From positions 1 to 11,764 of the forward strand of contig CAKUDW010000038.1 in the NCBI GenBank assembly GCA_934645275.1: a stretch of 11,764 nucleotides of DNA. Direction: 5' to 3'. Shown here piece after piece: positions 1 to 7,699 of the stretch. A program made the translations under genes and the position numbers. The first letter of the stretch is position 1, and the number at the start of each line of letters is the position of its first letter. Below the pieces are notes generated by a model. The model was not told the DNA's origin. It saw nothing but the letters and a program-made list of their open reading frames with translations, and did no database searches. This DNA is from an uncultured Clostridia bacterium. GTDB taxonomy: Bacteria > Bacillota_A > Clostridia > Christensenellales > Aristaeellaceae.

Positions 1-827
1 GTCATTACCCGCATATCTCGCGGCGCGTAGAAGGTGCGCGAATAGCCGATGCTCTCGCCCGCCGCGATGCGCTCGAGGCGCACGGGATACGTCGCCAGCG
101 TCTGCGCGTATTCCAGCTTGCCGTCAAGCTCCGGCAGCAGCGTGCCGTACAGTCCGATACCTGCGCGTACGTAATCATACTGATAGCGCGAGTTCATCAT
201 GGCCGTGGTGGCCGCCGCATGCGCCGCGGGTGAAAAACCCGCCGCGCGCACCGCATCCAGCGCTTCCCGAAAGCGCGCGTTTTGGAGTTCGGTAAATTCT
301 GCGTCGCTGTCTGCGGCGCAGAAGTGCGTGAAAATGCCCGTCATGCGCACCTGCGGACATTCGTCGCGCCAGTGCGCCAGCAGCGCGTCCAGCGCGTTCA
401 TATCGCGCACGCCGATGCGGCCCATACCCGTATCGATTTTCAAGTGCGCCTTTGCCGTCCGGCCGCAACGCGCGGCCTCGTCCTGGAGTACGTCCAGCAT
501 ATCCGCATCGTATACGGCCTGAGACACGTCCGCTCGCACGGCGCGGCGCAGCGAATCCTCGTTGCCGCCGCCCAGTATCAGTACCGGCTGCGCGACGCCC
601 GCCGCGCGCAGCGCTTCGGCCTCCTCCACGATGGCCACGGCAAAGGCGTTCGCCCCCGCGGCCAGCATGGTCTTTGCCGCCTCAACTGCACCGTGACCAT
701 AGGCGTTCGCCTTCACCACGCATACCATGCCCACATTTTCCGGAATGGCGCTTCGAATGGCGCTGGCATTATTGTACAGCGCCCGTTCAGATATCTTCAA
801 AACAGTTGGTCGCATAATTGTCACCAT
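1..827 (-). CDS. alr: Alanine racemase, 3' end cut by window edge
   Basis: PLP-dependent racemase that interconverts L- and D-alanine in the cytoplasm and supplies D-alanine for peptidoglycan. Translation on the minus strand gives 275 codons before the left edge. The PLP-lysine motif VVKANAYGHG has its lysine at residue 39 and the tyrosine at 43, which matches canonical family numbering. KIDTGMGRIG, the THF histidine segment and YVRAGIGLYG (the arginine that contacts the pyridine nitrogen) follow. The second catalytic tyrosine is at about residue 262, in IGYSRTF. The start at 827 is preferred because AAGGGA lies 5-6 nt upstream; an in-frame ATG at 815 is too far from it. One oddity: the usual HxANSAA segment reads HAAATTA, so the phosphate-contacting serine appears to be a threonine. 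The gene is divergent from the U32 gene. The extreme C-terminus, roughly 100 residues, is outside the window. Confidence 0.96.
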   Translation of the reverse strand, partial: MVTIMRPTVLKISERALYNNASAIRSAIPENVGMVCVVKANAYGHGAVEAAKTMLAAGANAFAVAIVEEAEALRAAGVAQPVLILGGGNEDSLRRAVRADVSQAVYDADMLDVLQDEAARCGRTAKAHLKIDTGMGRIGVRDMNALDALLAHWRDECPQVRMTGIFTHFCAADSDAEFTELQNARFREALDAVRAAGFSPAAHAAATTAMMNSRYQYDYVRAGIGLYGTLLPELDGKLEYAQTLATYPVRLERIAAGESIGYSRTFYAPRDMRVM

Positions 828-858
828 TTGTTCCCTTTGTTTTCGTATTCGCCCATCT

Positions 859-887
859 ATTATAGCCCCATAGGCGCAATTTTGCAA
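859..887 (-). promoter_or_regulatory. Sigma-A promoter for alr
   Basis: On the minus strand, TTGCAA (887-882) and TATAAT (864-859) are separated by exactly 17 nt. The -10 is a perfect match and the -35 matches at four of six positions. The predicted transcript starts about 25 nt before the preferred alr ATG, leaving room for the AAGGGA ribosome site. Confidence 0.75.
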
Positions 888-897
888 GCATGCGCCT
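872..897. promoter_or_regulatory. Inverted repeat between divergent alr and U32 promoters (candidate operator)
   Basis: AGGCGCA (872-878) and TGCGCCT (891-897) form a perfect 7-bp inverted repeat with a 12-bp spacer. The spacer contains the alr -35 box, and the right arm touches the first base of the U32 -35 box. A protein bound here could affect both promoters. No cognate regulator is visible, so the role is an inference. Confidence 0.35.
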
Positions 898-925
898 TGT
901 CAAGGACGAGTTCAACGTGTATACT
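897..925 (+). promoter_or_regulatory. Sigma-A promoter for the 978-2201 U32 gene
   Basis: TTGTCA (897-902) and TATACT (920-925) are separated by 17 nt, and each box differs from consensus at one base. The predicted start near 932 gives a leader of about 45 nt. Confidence 0.75.
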
Positions 926-977
926 TGAAAAAGTGCATGGAATTGCGCGATTAAAAACAGAAATGGAATGCCGATTC

Positions 978-2201
978 ATGAACCAGAACAATTTTGAACT
1001 GCTCGCGCCCGCGGGCGATATGGAGCGCCTGCAAACCGCGCTGCGCTTCGGCGCGGACGCGGTGTACGCCGGCGGACCGATGCTCCAGCTGCGCGCCGGC
1101 AGCGTGGGCTTTGACATGCAGTCGCTGACCACCGCTGCCGAAACCGCGCATGCCGCCGGAAAGAAGCTCTATGTTGCCGTGAATGCCTTTGCAGGTAACG
1201 CCGAAGCGGACGCAGCAGGCGAGTATGCCCGAGCGCTTCAGGCGCTGGGCGCGGACGCGGTTATCGCCGCAGACCTGGGCGTAATCGCCGCCATACGCGC
1301 AGCTGCGCCGGAGCTGCCCGTGCATGTGAGCACGCAGGCGAACTGCCTAAACTATCGCGCAGCGCAGGTTTACGCATCGCTGGGCGTTAAGCGCATCGTG
1401 CTCGGGCGCGAAATGCCGCTCACAGATATTCGCGCGCTGCGCCGCAATTTACCGGATGAAGTGGAGCTGGAAGCGTTCGTACACGGCGCAATGTGCATGG
1501 CCTATTCCGGGCGATGCATGATTTCGGCCTATCTGACTGGCCGCAGCGCAAACCGCGGCGCATGCGCGCAATCCTGCCGGTGGAAATACCACCTGACAGA
1601 AGAGACGCGCCCTGGAGAGTTTTTCCCCGTGGAAGAGGATGCACGCGGCACCACGATTCTCAGCTCGTTCGATTTAAATTGTATGGATTTTCTGGATCAA
1701 TTAATGGACGCGGGCGTAACATCCTTTAAAATTGAAGGCCGAATGAAGTCGCCCTTCTACGTTGCCACCGTGGTCAGCGCCTATCGCCGCCGCATCGACA
1801 GCCTGCTTCGCGGTACGGCAAACGAGGCTGAAACCGCGCTGCTGCAGCGCGAGCTGCGCGCCGCTAGTCACCGTCCCTATTCCACGGGCTTCTATTTTGG
1901 CGAACTAAAAAGGCATGTGCCGGACGACGGCGTATATTTGCAGGAAACGCGCTTTGTGGGCGTGGTGAAACGTTCGAATGCTGGGCGCATCGAAATTGAG
2001 CTGCGCAACCGCATCTTCGAGGGCGACGACATCGAAGTTCTCTCCCCAACCGCGCTGGGTATGCACTTTATTGCCCGCAATATTCGCGACGCAGAAAACA
2101 ACGCCGTGAACGCCGCGACGCGCCCATCCGAAATATACAGCATGGACTGCTGCGCGCCGGTAAATGAGGGCGATTTGCTGCGCATACGCATTCCCAATTG
2201 A
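978..2201 (+). CDS. U32-family protein, TrhP/YegQ/YrrO-like (tRNA hydroxylation)
   Basis: A 407-aa protein of the U32 'peptidase' superfamily. Characterised relatives of this length (E. coli TrhP/YegQ, B. subtilis YrrO) are needed for prephenate-dependent formation of 5-hydroxyuridine at the wobble position of tRNA; proteolysis is not their established role. It opens with the family N-terminus FELLAPAGDMERLQTALRFG. The signature EAFVHGAMCMAYSGRCM...GRSANRGACAQSCRWKY carries four cysteines at residues 173, 180, 196 and 200. In UbiU/UbiV relatives, four equivalent cysteines hold a 4Fe-4S cluster. FKIEGRMKSPFYVA follows, then a C-terminal beta-rich domain. The open frame reaches back to 282, but that extension is the reverse complement of alr. 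ATG 978 is chosen for the family N-terminus and a weak GGA upstream; ATG 963 would add five residues. B. subtilis has yrrN and yrrO adjacent, whereas here the gene stands alone opposite alr. Confidence 0.88.
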   Translation: MNQNNFELLAPAGDMERLQTALRFGADAVYAGGPMLQLRAGSVGFDMQSLTTAAETAHAAGKKLYVAVNAFAGNAEADAAGEYARALQALGADAVIAADLGVIAAIRAAAPELPVHVSTQANCLNYRAAQVYASLGVKRIVLGREMPLTDIRALRRNLPDEVELEAFVHGAMCMAYSGRCMISAYLTGRSANRGACAQSCRWKYHLTEETRPGEFFPVEEDARGTTILSSFDLNCMDFLDQLMDAGVTSFKIEGRMKSPFYVATVVSAYRRRIDSLLRGTANEAETALLQRELRAASHRPYSTGFYFGELKRHVPDDGVYLQETRFVGVVKRSNAGRIEIELRNRIFEGDDIEVLSPTALGMHFIARNIRDAENNAVNAATRPSEIYSMDCCAPVNEGDLLRIRIPN

Positions 2202-2210
2202 CCCTTTCAA

Positions 2211-2265
2211 CCAAAACGGGGACGAAGGATCGCCCGCGCGAATGCCGGACGATCCCCCGATTTGG
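2211..2265. terminator. Hairpin between convergent U32 and SASP genes
   Basis: CCAAAACGGG (2211-2220) pairs with CCCGATTTGG (2256-2265) with one A-A mismatch. After a 6-nt bulge, GGATCG (2227-2232) pairs with CGATCC (2250-2255). The hairpin starts 10 nt after the U32 stop and ends 15 nt from the SASP stop. Neither side has a strong U tract (TTTCA on the plus side), so termination is inferred from position and stem length. Confidence 0.5.
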
Positions 2266-2279
2266 TTTCAAAGCCTGCC

Positions 2280-2480
2280 TTAGCGGTTGCCGCTCATGGA
2301 GCGCTCCTGCGCCTCAATCATCTTGCGAACCATGTTGCCGCCGATGTGGCCGGCATCCTTGGAGGCCAGATTGCCATTGTAGCCCTGGTTCAGGGTGATG
2401 CCCAGCTCGTTGGCCACTTCCTGCTTCATGTTGGCCATGGCCTGACGCGCTTCCGGAACATTGATCTTGCTATTCTTCAT
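2280..2480 (-). CDS. Alpha/beta-type small acid-soluble spore protein (66 aa)
   Basis: A spore-core DNA-binding protein that coats DNA in the forespore and protects it from UV and heat, and is degraded at germination by the GPR protease. The 66-aa sequence has the family core: EVANELGITL, then GYNGNLASKDAGHIGGNMVRKMI near the C-terminus. The GPR site is expected after Glu21 in EVANE. AAGGAG lies about 10 nt before the ATG. It is paralogous to the SASP gene upstream on the same strand and may be co-transcribed with it; I found no clear sigma-G promoter of its own. The C-terminal tail ERSMSGNR resembles the QKQHSGN tail of the neighbour, supporting a tandem duplication. Family certain, paralogue name not assigned. 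Confidence 0.95.
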   Translation of the reverse strand: MKNSKINVPEARQAMANMKQEVANELGITLNQGYNGNLASKDAGHIGGNMVRKMIEAQERSMSGNR

Positions 2481-2516
2481 TTTCGTTATTCTCCTTAAAA
2501 AACATAGATGAATTGT

Positions 2517-2578
2517 CTGCGCGCTTTTCAGCGCGGGCTGTTCGCCCTCCGCCTCGCCATCTGGCTCAAAGCGCGCAG
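2517..2578. repeat. Perfect 11-bp inverted repeat between the two SASP genes
   Basis: CTGCGCGCTTT (2517-2527) and AAAGCGCGCAG (2568-2578) are perfect reverse complements around a 40-nt interior. The interior has its own small pairings (GGGC/GCCC near 2535-2546; GCCA/TGGC near 2556-2564). A competing short hairpin GCGC-TTTTCA-GCGC (2521-2534) would be mutually exclusive with the long stem. On the minus strand it follows the upstream SASP gene by about 30 nt, so it could be a terminator or attenuator. There is no immediate U tract; six T's occur about 10 nt beyond. Confidence 0.55.
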
Positions 2579-2610
2579 GGTTGCGGATTTCTCAAACGCC
2601 GTGCGTTCAA

Positions 2611-2793
2611 TCAGTTGCCGCTGTGCTGCTTCTGGTAGTCCTGGATCATTTTGCGAACCATTTCGCCGCCGACGTGGCCGTTCTCCTTGGCGCTCAGGTT
2701 ACCATTGTAACCCTTGACCAGGTTCACGCCCAGCTCGCGCGCGACTTCGAACTTCATGTTCTCCATCGCCTTCTTGCTTTCAGGCGTCATCAT
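2611..2793 (-). CDS. Alpha/beta-type small acid-soluble spore protein (60 aa)
   Basis: Second alpha/beta SASP, with the same forespore DNA-protecting role and germination-time degradation as its neighbour. The core reads KFEVARELGVNL then GYNGNLSAKENGHVGGEM and VRKMIQDYQ. The GPR cleavage site is expected after Glu16 in EVARE; the position-4 residue is Arg rather than the more usual Ser or Asn. Two consecutive ATG codons (2793 and 2790) are possible starts. GGGAGGTG lies about 8 nt upstream of the first, making it the likely one. A sigma-G-like promoter lies 32-60 nt upstream, consistent with late forespore expression. It is transcribed in the same direction as recG but separated from it by a terminator-like hairpin. 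Confidence 0.95.
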   Translation of the reverse strand: MMTPESKKAMENMKFEVARELGVNLVKGYNGNLSAKENGHVGGEMVRKMIQDYQKQHSGN

Positions 2794-2824
2794 GCTTTTT
2801 CACCTCCCGTTTCAGTCTGTGAAC

Positions 2825-2853
2825 TATTTTGACCGGGAACAGTGCTTTTACAC
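2825..2853 (-). promoter_or_regulatory. Candidate sigma-G promoter for the SASP genes
   Basis: On the minus strand, GTGTA (2853-2849) and CAAAATA (2831-2825) are separated by 17 nt. Compared with the forespore sigma-G pattern (gHATR, 17-18 nt, CATnHTA), the -35 misses one position and the -10 misses one. Placement about 30 nt before the SASP ATG fits. The match is short and could be chance. Confidence 0.45.
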
Positions 2854-2888
2854 TGGAAATTGTCCACTGGGTTTTTTTGCGAATTTTG

Positions 2889-2941
2889 CAAAATAAATAT
2901 CAAGGGCGCAAATGCCGACCACTTCCGCCGGTTTTGCGCCC
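2889..2941 (-). terminator. Terminator-like hairpin after recG
   Basis: GGGCGCAAA (2904-2912) and TTTGCGCCC (2933-2941) form a perfect 9-bp stem. The loop has a further CCG/CGG pairing. Read on the minus strand, the hairpin lies about 20 nt past the recG stop and is followed by the T-rich run TTGATATTTATTTT. The U tract is broken, so strength is uncertain. Confidence 0.55.
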
Positions 2942-2960
2942 GTAAAAAAATATTATGAAA

Positions 2961-4967
<2,007 letters not shown>

Positions 4968-5050
4968 ATGCTTCCCCACCTTTCATAAAACAATTCATGT
5001 TTTCAAGAATTGCCGACGCATTTCGTTGGAATCCGCCGACCCGCAAAACA

Positions 5051-5089
5051 CTGGTATAGCAGTCGCGACTCCTGTAGAGGCGCGACCAG
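5051..5089. repeat. Palindromic repeat element, copy A1
   Basis: ATAGCAGTCGCG (5056-5067) is followed by a loop and then CGCGACCAG (5081-5089). GTCGCG (5062-5067) pairs with CGCGAC (5081-5086), and the outer ends CTGGT/ACCAG are also complementary. The same edge sequences occur in copies at 7346-7390 and 7456-7487. It lies 84 nt or more upstream of recG. Confidence 0.7.
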
Positions 5090-5098
5090 TCTAAAGCA

Positions 5099-5219
5099 CC
5101 TGTCCCTGCACAGCAGTGGGCAGGTCGCCATTCAAAGAACGGCGACTGCATCGTGCGGAACCTTTGGTTCTCAGCACCGCGCTGCCGGAAACGGTGCTCT
5201 GCGCCGGTTTCGGTGCGTT
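5099..5219. repeat. Hairpin cluster upstream of recG with inverted repeat copy A2
   Basis: Four hairpin-forming stretches follow one another. CCTG and CCC pair with GGG and CAGG (5099-5124). GTCGCC (5124-5129) pairs with GGCGAC (5141-5146); with the adjoining TGC this is a degenerate inverted copy of the GCAGTCGC...GCGACC element. GAACC-TTT-GGTTC spans 5158-5170. The module GCGCTGCCGGAA (5179-5190) to CGGTGCGTT (5211-5219) is shared with 7418-7457 and has an interior stem GGTGC-TCT-GCGCC. The stretch 4968-5288 contains no credible gene. Confidence 0.6.
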
Positions 5220-5239
5220 TTGGCTAATTCCTGTCCTTC

Positions 5240-5270
5240 AAAAAAGCAGACCCGGTAACGGATCTGCTTT
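5240..5270 (-). terminator. Rho-independent terminator after fakA
   Basis: On the minus strand AAAGCAGA (5270-5263) pairs with TCTGCTTT (5250-5243), extended by CCG/CGG across one mismatch, with a tight loop. The T run (5245-5240) follows directly. It lies about 20 nt past the fakA stop and should separate asp23-fakA from recG transcription. Confidence 0.85.
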
Positions 5271-5288
5271 AGGCCTTTAACAATGCCG

Positions 5289-6941
5289 TTATTCCACTGC
5301 GATCAGGTAGTAATACAGCGGCTGTCCGCCCGCCTGAAGCTCCACATCGCAATCGGGATAGCGGTTCTCCAACTCGGCGCTGAGCGCCTCCGCATCTTCG
5401 GGCAATACATCGCTGCCGTAATACACGGTAATCAGCGCAGTTTCATCGCCAACCATCTTCTCAGTCACGGCCAGACTCACTTCGGCGATATCGCTACCAA
5501 GCTCACTGAGCTTGTTGTCGATCATGCCCATGATGTCGCCCTGATGAATTTCGTGATCGTCGTACACCGTATCGCGCACGGCGTAAGTAATGGACGCGGT
5601 ATGCACGTTCTCGGCAGCTTCCGTCATCGCCGCGGTGTTCTCCTCCACGCTCGCTTCCTGTGAGAAGGCCAGCATAGCGGAAATGCCCATTGGCACGGAT
5701 TTCGTCGGCAGCACGATCACGTTTCGCTTCGTCAGCTCTGCCGCCTGCTGCGCCGCCAGAATGATGTTGGTATTATTCGGCAAAATGAATACATTCTTCG
5801 CGTGCGTGGCTTCCACGGCCTGCGCCAGATCCTGAATGCTCGGATTCATCGTCTGTCCGCCGTCCACGATCTCATCCACCATCAACTCACGGAAAATGTC
5901 CGCCAGACCTGCACCCAGCGCTACGGCCACCACGCCGTATTCCTTCAACTGGGCCTCCTGCGCCTGCGCGCGTTTCTGTTCACGCTCGCGCGCCTCTTCG
6001 AACATATTGTCAATTTTGATGGCGTCCAGTTCACCCAGCTCCAGCGCGTACTGAATGGCCTTACCGGGCTCGTTGGTGTGTACGTGCACCTTCACCACAG
6101 AGAGGTCGGAAATCACGAGCACGCAATCGCCGATACGCTCCAGACGCTTGCGCAGGCGCACAACCTCGCTCTCCTTCATGTCCGGCCGCGGATGCGACAC
6201 GATAAATTCCGTGCAATAACCGAACTGAATATCCTCTACCGAGAGATCGCCATGGTCGTCTACGAATTCGCCGGGCATGCTCTGCGCCGCCGCTTCGCTT
6301 TCACCGCTGCCAATTTCCACCGTTTCGCCCGTCAGCGCCGCATACATGCCGCGCAGCACGACCATCAGGCCCATGCCGCCGCTGTCTACCACGCCGGCCT
6401 GCTTGAGCACCGGTAACATTTCGGGCGTCTTCTTCAAAATTTCATCGCCCGCACTCAGCATGAAGCGCCACATATCCTCGAGATTGTCAAAGCGCGCTCC
6501 TGCGGCCTCCATCTGCTCGGCAATCACGCGGATCACCGTCAGAATCGTGCCCTCCTTAGGTTTCATCACGGCCTTGTATGCCGTGCGCGCGCCCTCGCGC
6601 ACAGCCTGTACCCACAGCGCGCAGTCAATTTCCTCGTGTCCGGCCAGCGCATGTGCCAGGCCGCGCAGAATCTGGCTGAGAATTACGCCGGAATTGCCGC
6701 GCGCGCCCTTGAGCGCGCCTCGGGCCACTGCATCCGCCACATCCGCTACGGACGTGTACCTTTTCAAGTTCATTTCCTTGATGGCCGCCGATATCGTCTG
6801 GGACATGTTGGAGCCCGTATCTCCGTCCGGCACCGGGAATACGTTCAACGCATCCACGCTCTCCCTATTCTGAATCAGCAGGGCCGCGCCCGAGGAAAAC
6901 ATCTCCTTGAGCATCAAACCGTCTATCTTCGTTATTGCCAT
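5289..6941 (-). CDS. fakA: DAK-domain fatty-acid kinase subunit FakA (YloV)
   Basis: ATP-binding kinase subunit that phosphorylates fatty acids held by DegV-type FakB partners, giving acyl-phosphate for phospholipid synthesis. The 550-aa length equals that of known FakA proteins. The N-terminal DhaL-like domain has NVFPVPDGDTGSNM, with Asp39 and Asp41 in the Mg-ATP site. VKGxARGNSGVILSQ-type nucleotide-binding residues appear near 75-90 (KGARGNSGVILSQ). The middle domain shows YCTEF with Cys243 and VKVHVHTNEPG with His286 and His288, matching the Cys-His-His zinc site described for the S. aureus enzyme. GGAGG lies 6 nt before the ATG. It follows asp23 by 32 nt, the conserved Firmicute pair yloU-yloV, and is followed by a strong terminator. 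No fakB is in the window. Confidence 0.95.
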   Translation of the reverse strand: MAITKIDGLMLKEMFSSGAALLIQNRESVDALNVFPVPDGDTGSNMSQTISAAIKEMNLKRYTSVADVADAVARGALKGARGNSGVILSQILRGLAHALAGHEEIDCALWVQAVREGARTAYKAVMKPKEGTILTVIRVIAEQMEAAGARFDNLEDMWRFMLSAGDEILKKTPEMLPVLKQAGVVDSGGMGLMVVLRGMYAALTGETVEIGSGESEAAAQSMPGEFVDDHGDLSVEDIQFGYCTEFIVSHPRPDMKESEVVRLRKRLERIGDCVLVISDLSVVKVHVHTNEPGKAIQYALELGELDAIKIDNMFEEAREREQKRAQAQEAQLKEYGVVAVALGAGLADIFRELMVDEIVDGGQTMNPSIQDLAQAVEATHAKNVFILPNNTNIILAAQQAAELTKRNVIVLPTKSVPMGISAMLAFSQEASVEENTAAMTEAAENVHTASITYAVRDTVYDDHEIHQGDIMGMIDNKLSELGSDIAEVSLAVTEKMVGDETALITVYYGSDVLPEDAEALSAELENRYPDCDVELQAGGQPLYYYLIAVE

Positions 6942-6973
6942 TTAATCCTCCAAGCTGTGGATCTTCAAATCCA

Positions 6974-7324
6974 TCAGACGCGGATATCCTCGACGCACAC
7001 GTTAACGCGGCCCACCGGAATCCCCGTGAGATGCTCCACCTTGTATTTTACGGTCTCAATAATAGAAGCTGCGACCGCGCTGATCGAAATGCCGTATTCA
7101 ACGATAATGAACAGATCAATATCCACCTTATCGCCCGAGGTGCGAATCTTCACGCCCCGTCCAAGATTTTCCTTGCCCATCAGCTGAACGATACCGTCCG
7201 TGGACCGCTTTGAAGCCATGCCGACAATGCCATAGCAATCCAGCGCAGCATAGCCTGCAACGCGCACCAGCACATCGTCGTTGACCGTCACCAGGCCAAG
7301 ATCGGTTTTAAACTTGCAATCCAT
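6974..7324 (-). CDS. Asp23/Gls24-family envelope stress protein (YloU-like)
   Basis: A 116-aa protein of the Asp23/Gls24 family. Family members are membrane-associated through partners and are linked to cell-envelope stress; biochemical function is not established. The core is intact: GLVTVNDDVLVRVAGYAALDCYGIVGMAS, the basic loop LGRGVKIRTSGDKVDIDLFIIVEYG and the C-terminal VKYKVEHLTGIPVGRVNVCVEDI. ACGGAGG lies about 8 nt before ATG 7324. It heads the asp23-fakA transcript, with a promoter at 7569-7597, so its leader is unusually long and carries palindromic repeats. Downstream fakA is 32 nt away with no terminator between. Confidence 0.94.
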   Translation of the reverse strand: MDCKFKTDLGLVTVNDDVLVRVAGYAALDCYGIVGMASKRSTDGIVQLMGKENLGRGVKIRTSGDKVDIDLFIIVEYGISISAVAASIIETVKYKVEHLTGIPVGRVNVCVEDIRV

Positions 7325-7345
7325 TTCAAAACCTCCGTTCAGGCA

Positions 7346-7390
7346 TTGATAGCAGTCGCGCTACTGCGCTCTGCGCAAGCGCGACCAGCC
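7346..7390. repeat. Palindromic repeat element, copy B1
   Basis: Begins with TTGATAGCAGTCGCGCTACT and ends with CGCGACCAGCC. GTCGCGCT (7355-7362) pairs perfectly with AGCGCGAC (7378-7385). Inside it TGCGC (7365-7369) pairs with GCGCA (7373-7377) around a TCT loop. This gives 13 base pairs with only a 2-nt bulge. The first 22 bases recur exactly at 7456-7477. Confidence 0.75.
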
Positions 7391-7457
7391 CGGACGCATC
7401 CTCCGGATGCCTGTCCGGCGCTGCCGGAACCTGCCGCAGGCACGGCTCCGGTGCGTT
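7390..7457. repeat. Hairpin cluster between repeat copies B1 and B2
   Basis: CCGGAC-GCATCC (7390-7401) pairs with GGATGC-CT-GTCCGG (7405-7418): 12 base pairs with a 2-nt bulge and a TCC loop. CCTGC-C-GCAGG follows at 7430-7440, inside CCGGA/TCCGG flanks. The module GCGCTGCCGGAA (7418-7429) to CGGTGCGTT (7449-7457) matches the module at 5179-5219 in its edges and length (40 versus 41 nt), but its interior sequence differs. Confidence 0.6.
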
Positions 7458-7487
7458 GATAGCAGTCGCGCTACTGCACGACCAGCC
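7456..7487. repeat. Palindromic repeat element, copy B2
   Basis: The first 22 bases (from TTGATAGCAGTCGCGCTACT) are identical to 7346-7367, offset by 110 bp. The end CGACCAGCC (7479-7487) matches 7382-7390. Relative to B1, 13 nt of the central hairpin are absent, so it folds only as GTCG/CGAC or as GCAGT/ACTGC. With the blocks on either side it fills the predicted asp23 leader. Confidence 0.7.
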
Positions 7488-7560
7488 TGCGCTCGAATCC
7501 GAAAGATTCAAGCTGCGCTGTCGAAATCAGCGCGTCAGACAATTCGCGGAATAAATCCAC
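7471..7560 (-). other. Possible 29-codon leader ORF before asp23
   Basis: GTG 7560 opens a 29-codon frame beginning VDLFRELSDALISTAQLESF and ending at a TAG inside repeat copy B2. The predicted asp23 transcript starts near 7562, so the frame would be essentially leaderless and no ribosome site is possible. The composition is protein-like, with an amphipathic helix pattern, but I do not recognise it. It may be chance, a leader peptide, or the remnant of a gene interrupted by the repeat. Confidence 0.2.
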
Positions 7561-7568
7561 GCATTATC

Positions 7569-7597
7569 AGTATAACTTCTTTTGGCCGATTATGCAA
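7569..7597 (-). promoter_or_regulatory. Sigma-A promoter for asp23-fakA
   Basis: On the minus strand TTGCAT (7597-7592) and TATACT (7574-7569) are separated by 17 nt. A dyad CGAT-ATGC/GCAT-ATCG, with TATGC-AA-GCATA (7591-7602) at its centre, overlaps the -35 box and could be a binding site. The promoter is about 240 nt from the asp23 start. Confidence 0.7.
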
Positions 7598-7699
7598 GCA
7601 TATCGCCAAAAAACAAAGTGTGCAGCGCGCAAATTTCATGTTTTTGCCTGCCGCCGAAAAAAAATGGCGCTGATTGCAGAACTTTTACACGCAGCCCAC

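Noticed and set aside
282..977. N-terminal extension of the first U32 frame by about 232 codons
   Set aside because: The extension is the reverse complement of alr and the alr-U32 gap; family members begin at ELLAPAGD, and a promoter lies at 897-925.
5051..5239. T-box, riboswitch or other known cis-regulatory RNA upstream of recG
   Set aside because: No T-box sequence, known riboswitch core or matching gene function was seen; the block is better described as repeats.
5802..6873. Plus-strand frames of about 200 codons opposite fakA
   Set aside because: They mirror the conserved kinase domains of fakA and carry no independent motif or ribosome site.
7346..7487. CRISPR array
   Set aside because: Only two direct copies 110 bp apart, the copies are internally palindromic with unequal length, the intervening DNA is itself hairpin-rich, and there are no cas genes.
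7326..7511. 61-codon minus-strand frame overlapping the asp23 ribosome site
   Set aside because: It runs through the palindromic repeats, has no ribosome site and ends only 2 nt before asp23; its sequence is an artefact of the repeats.
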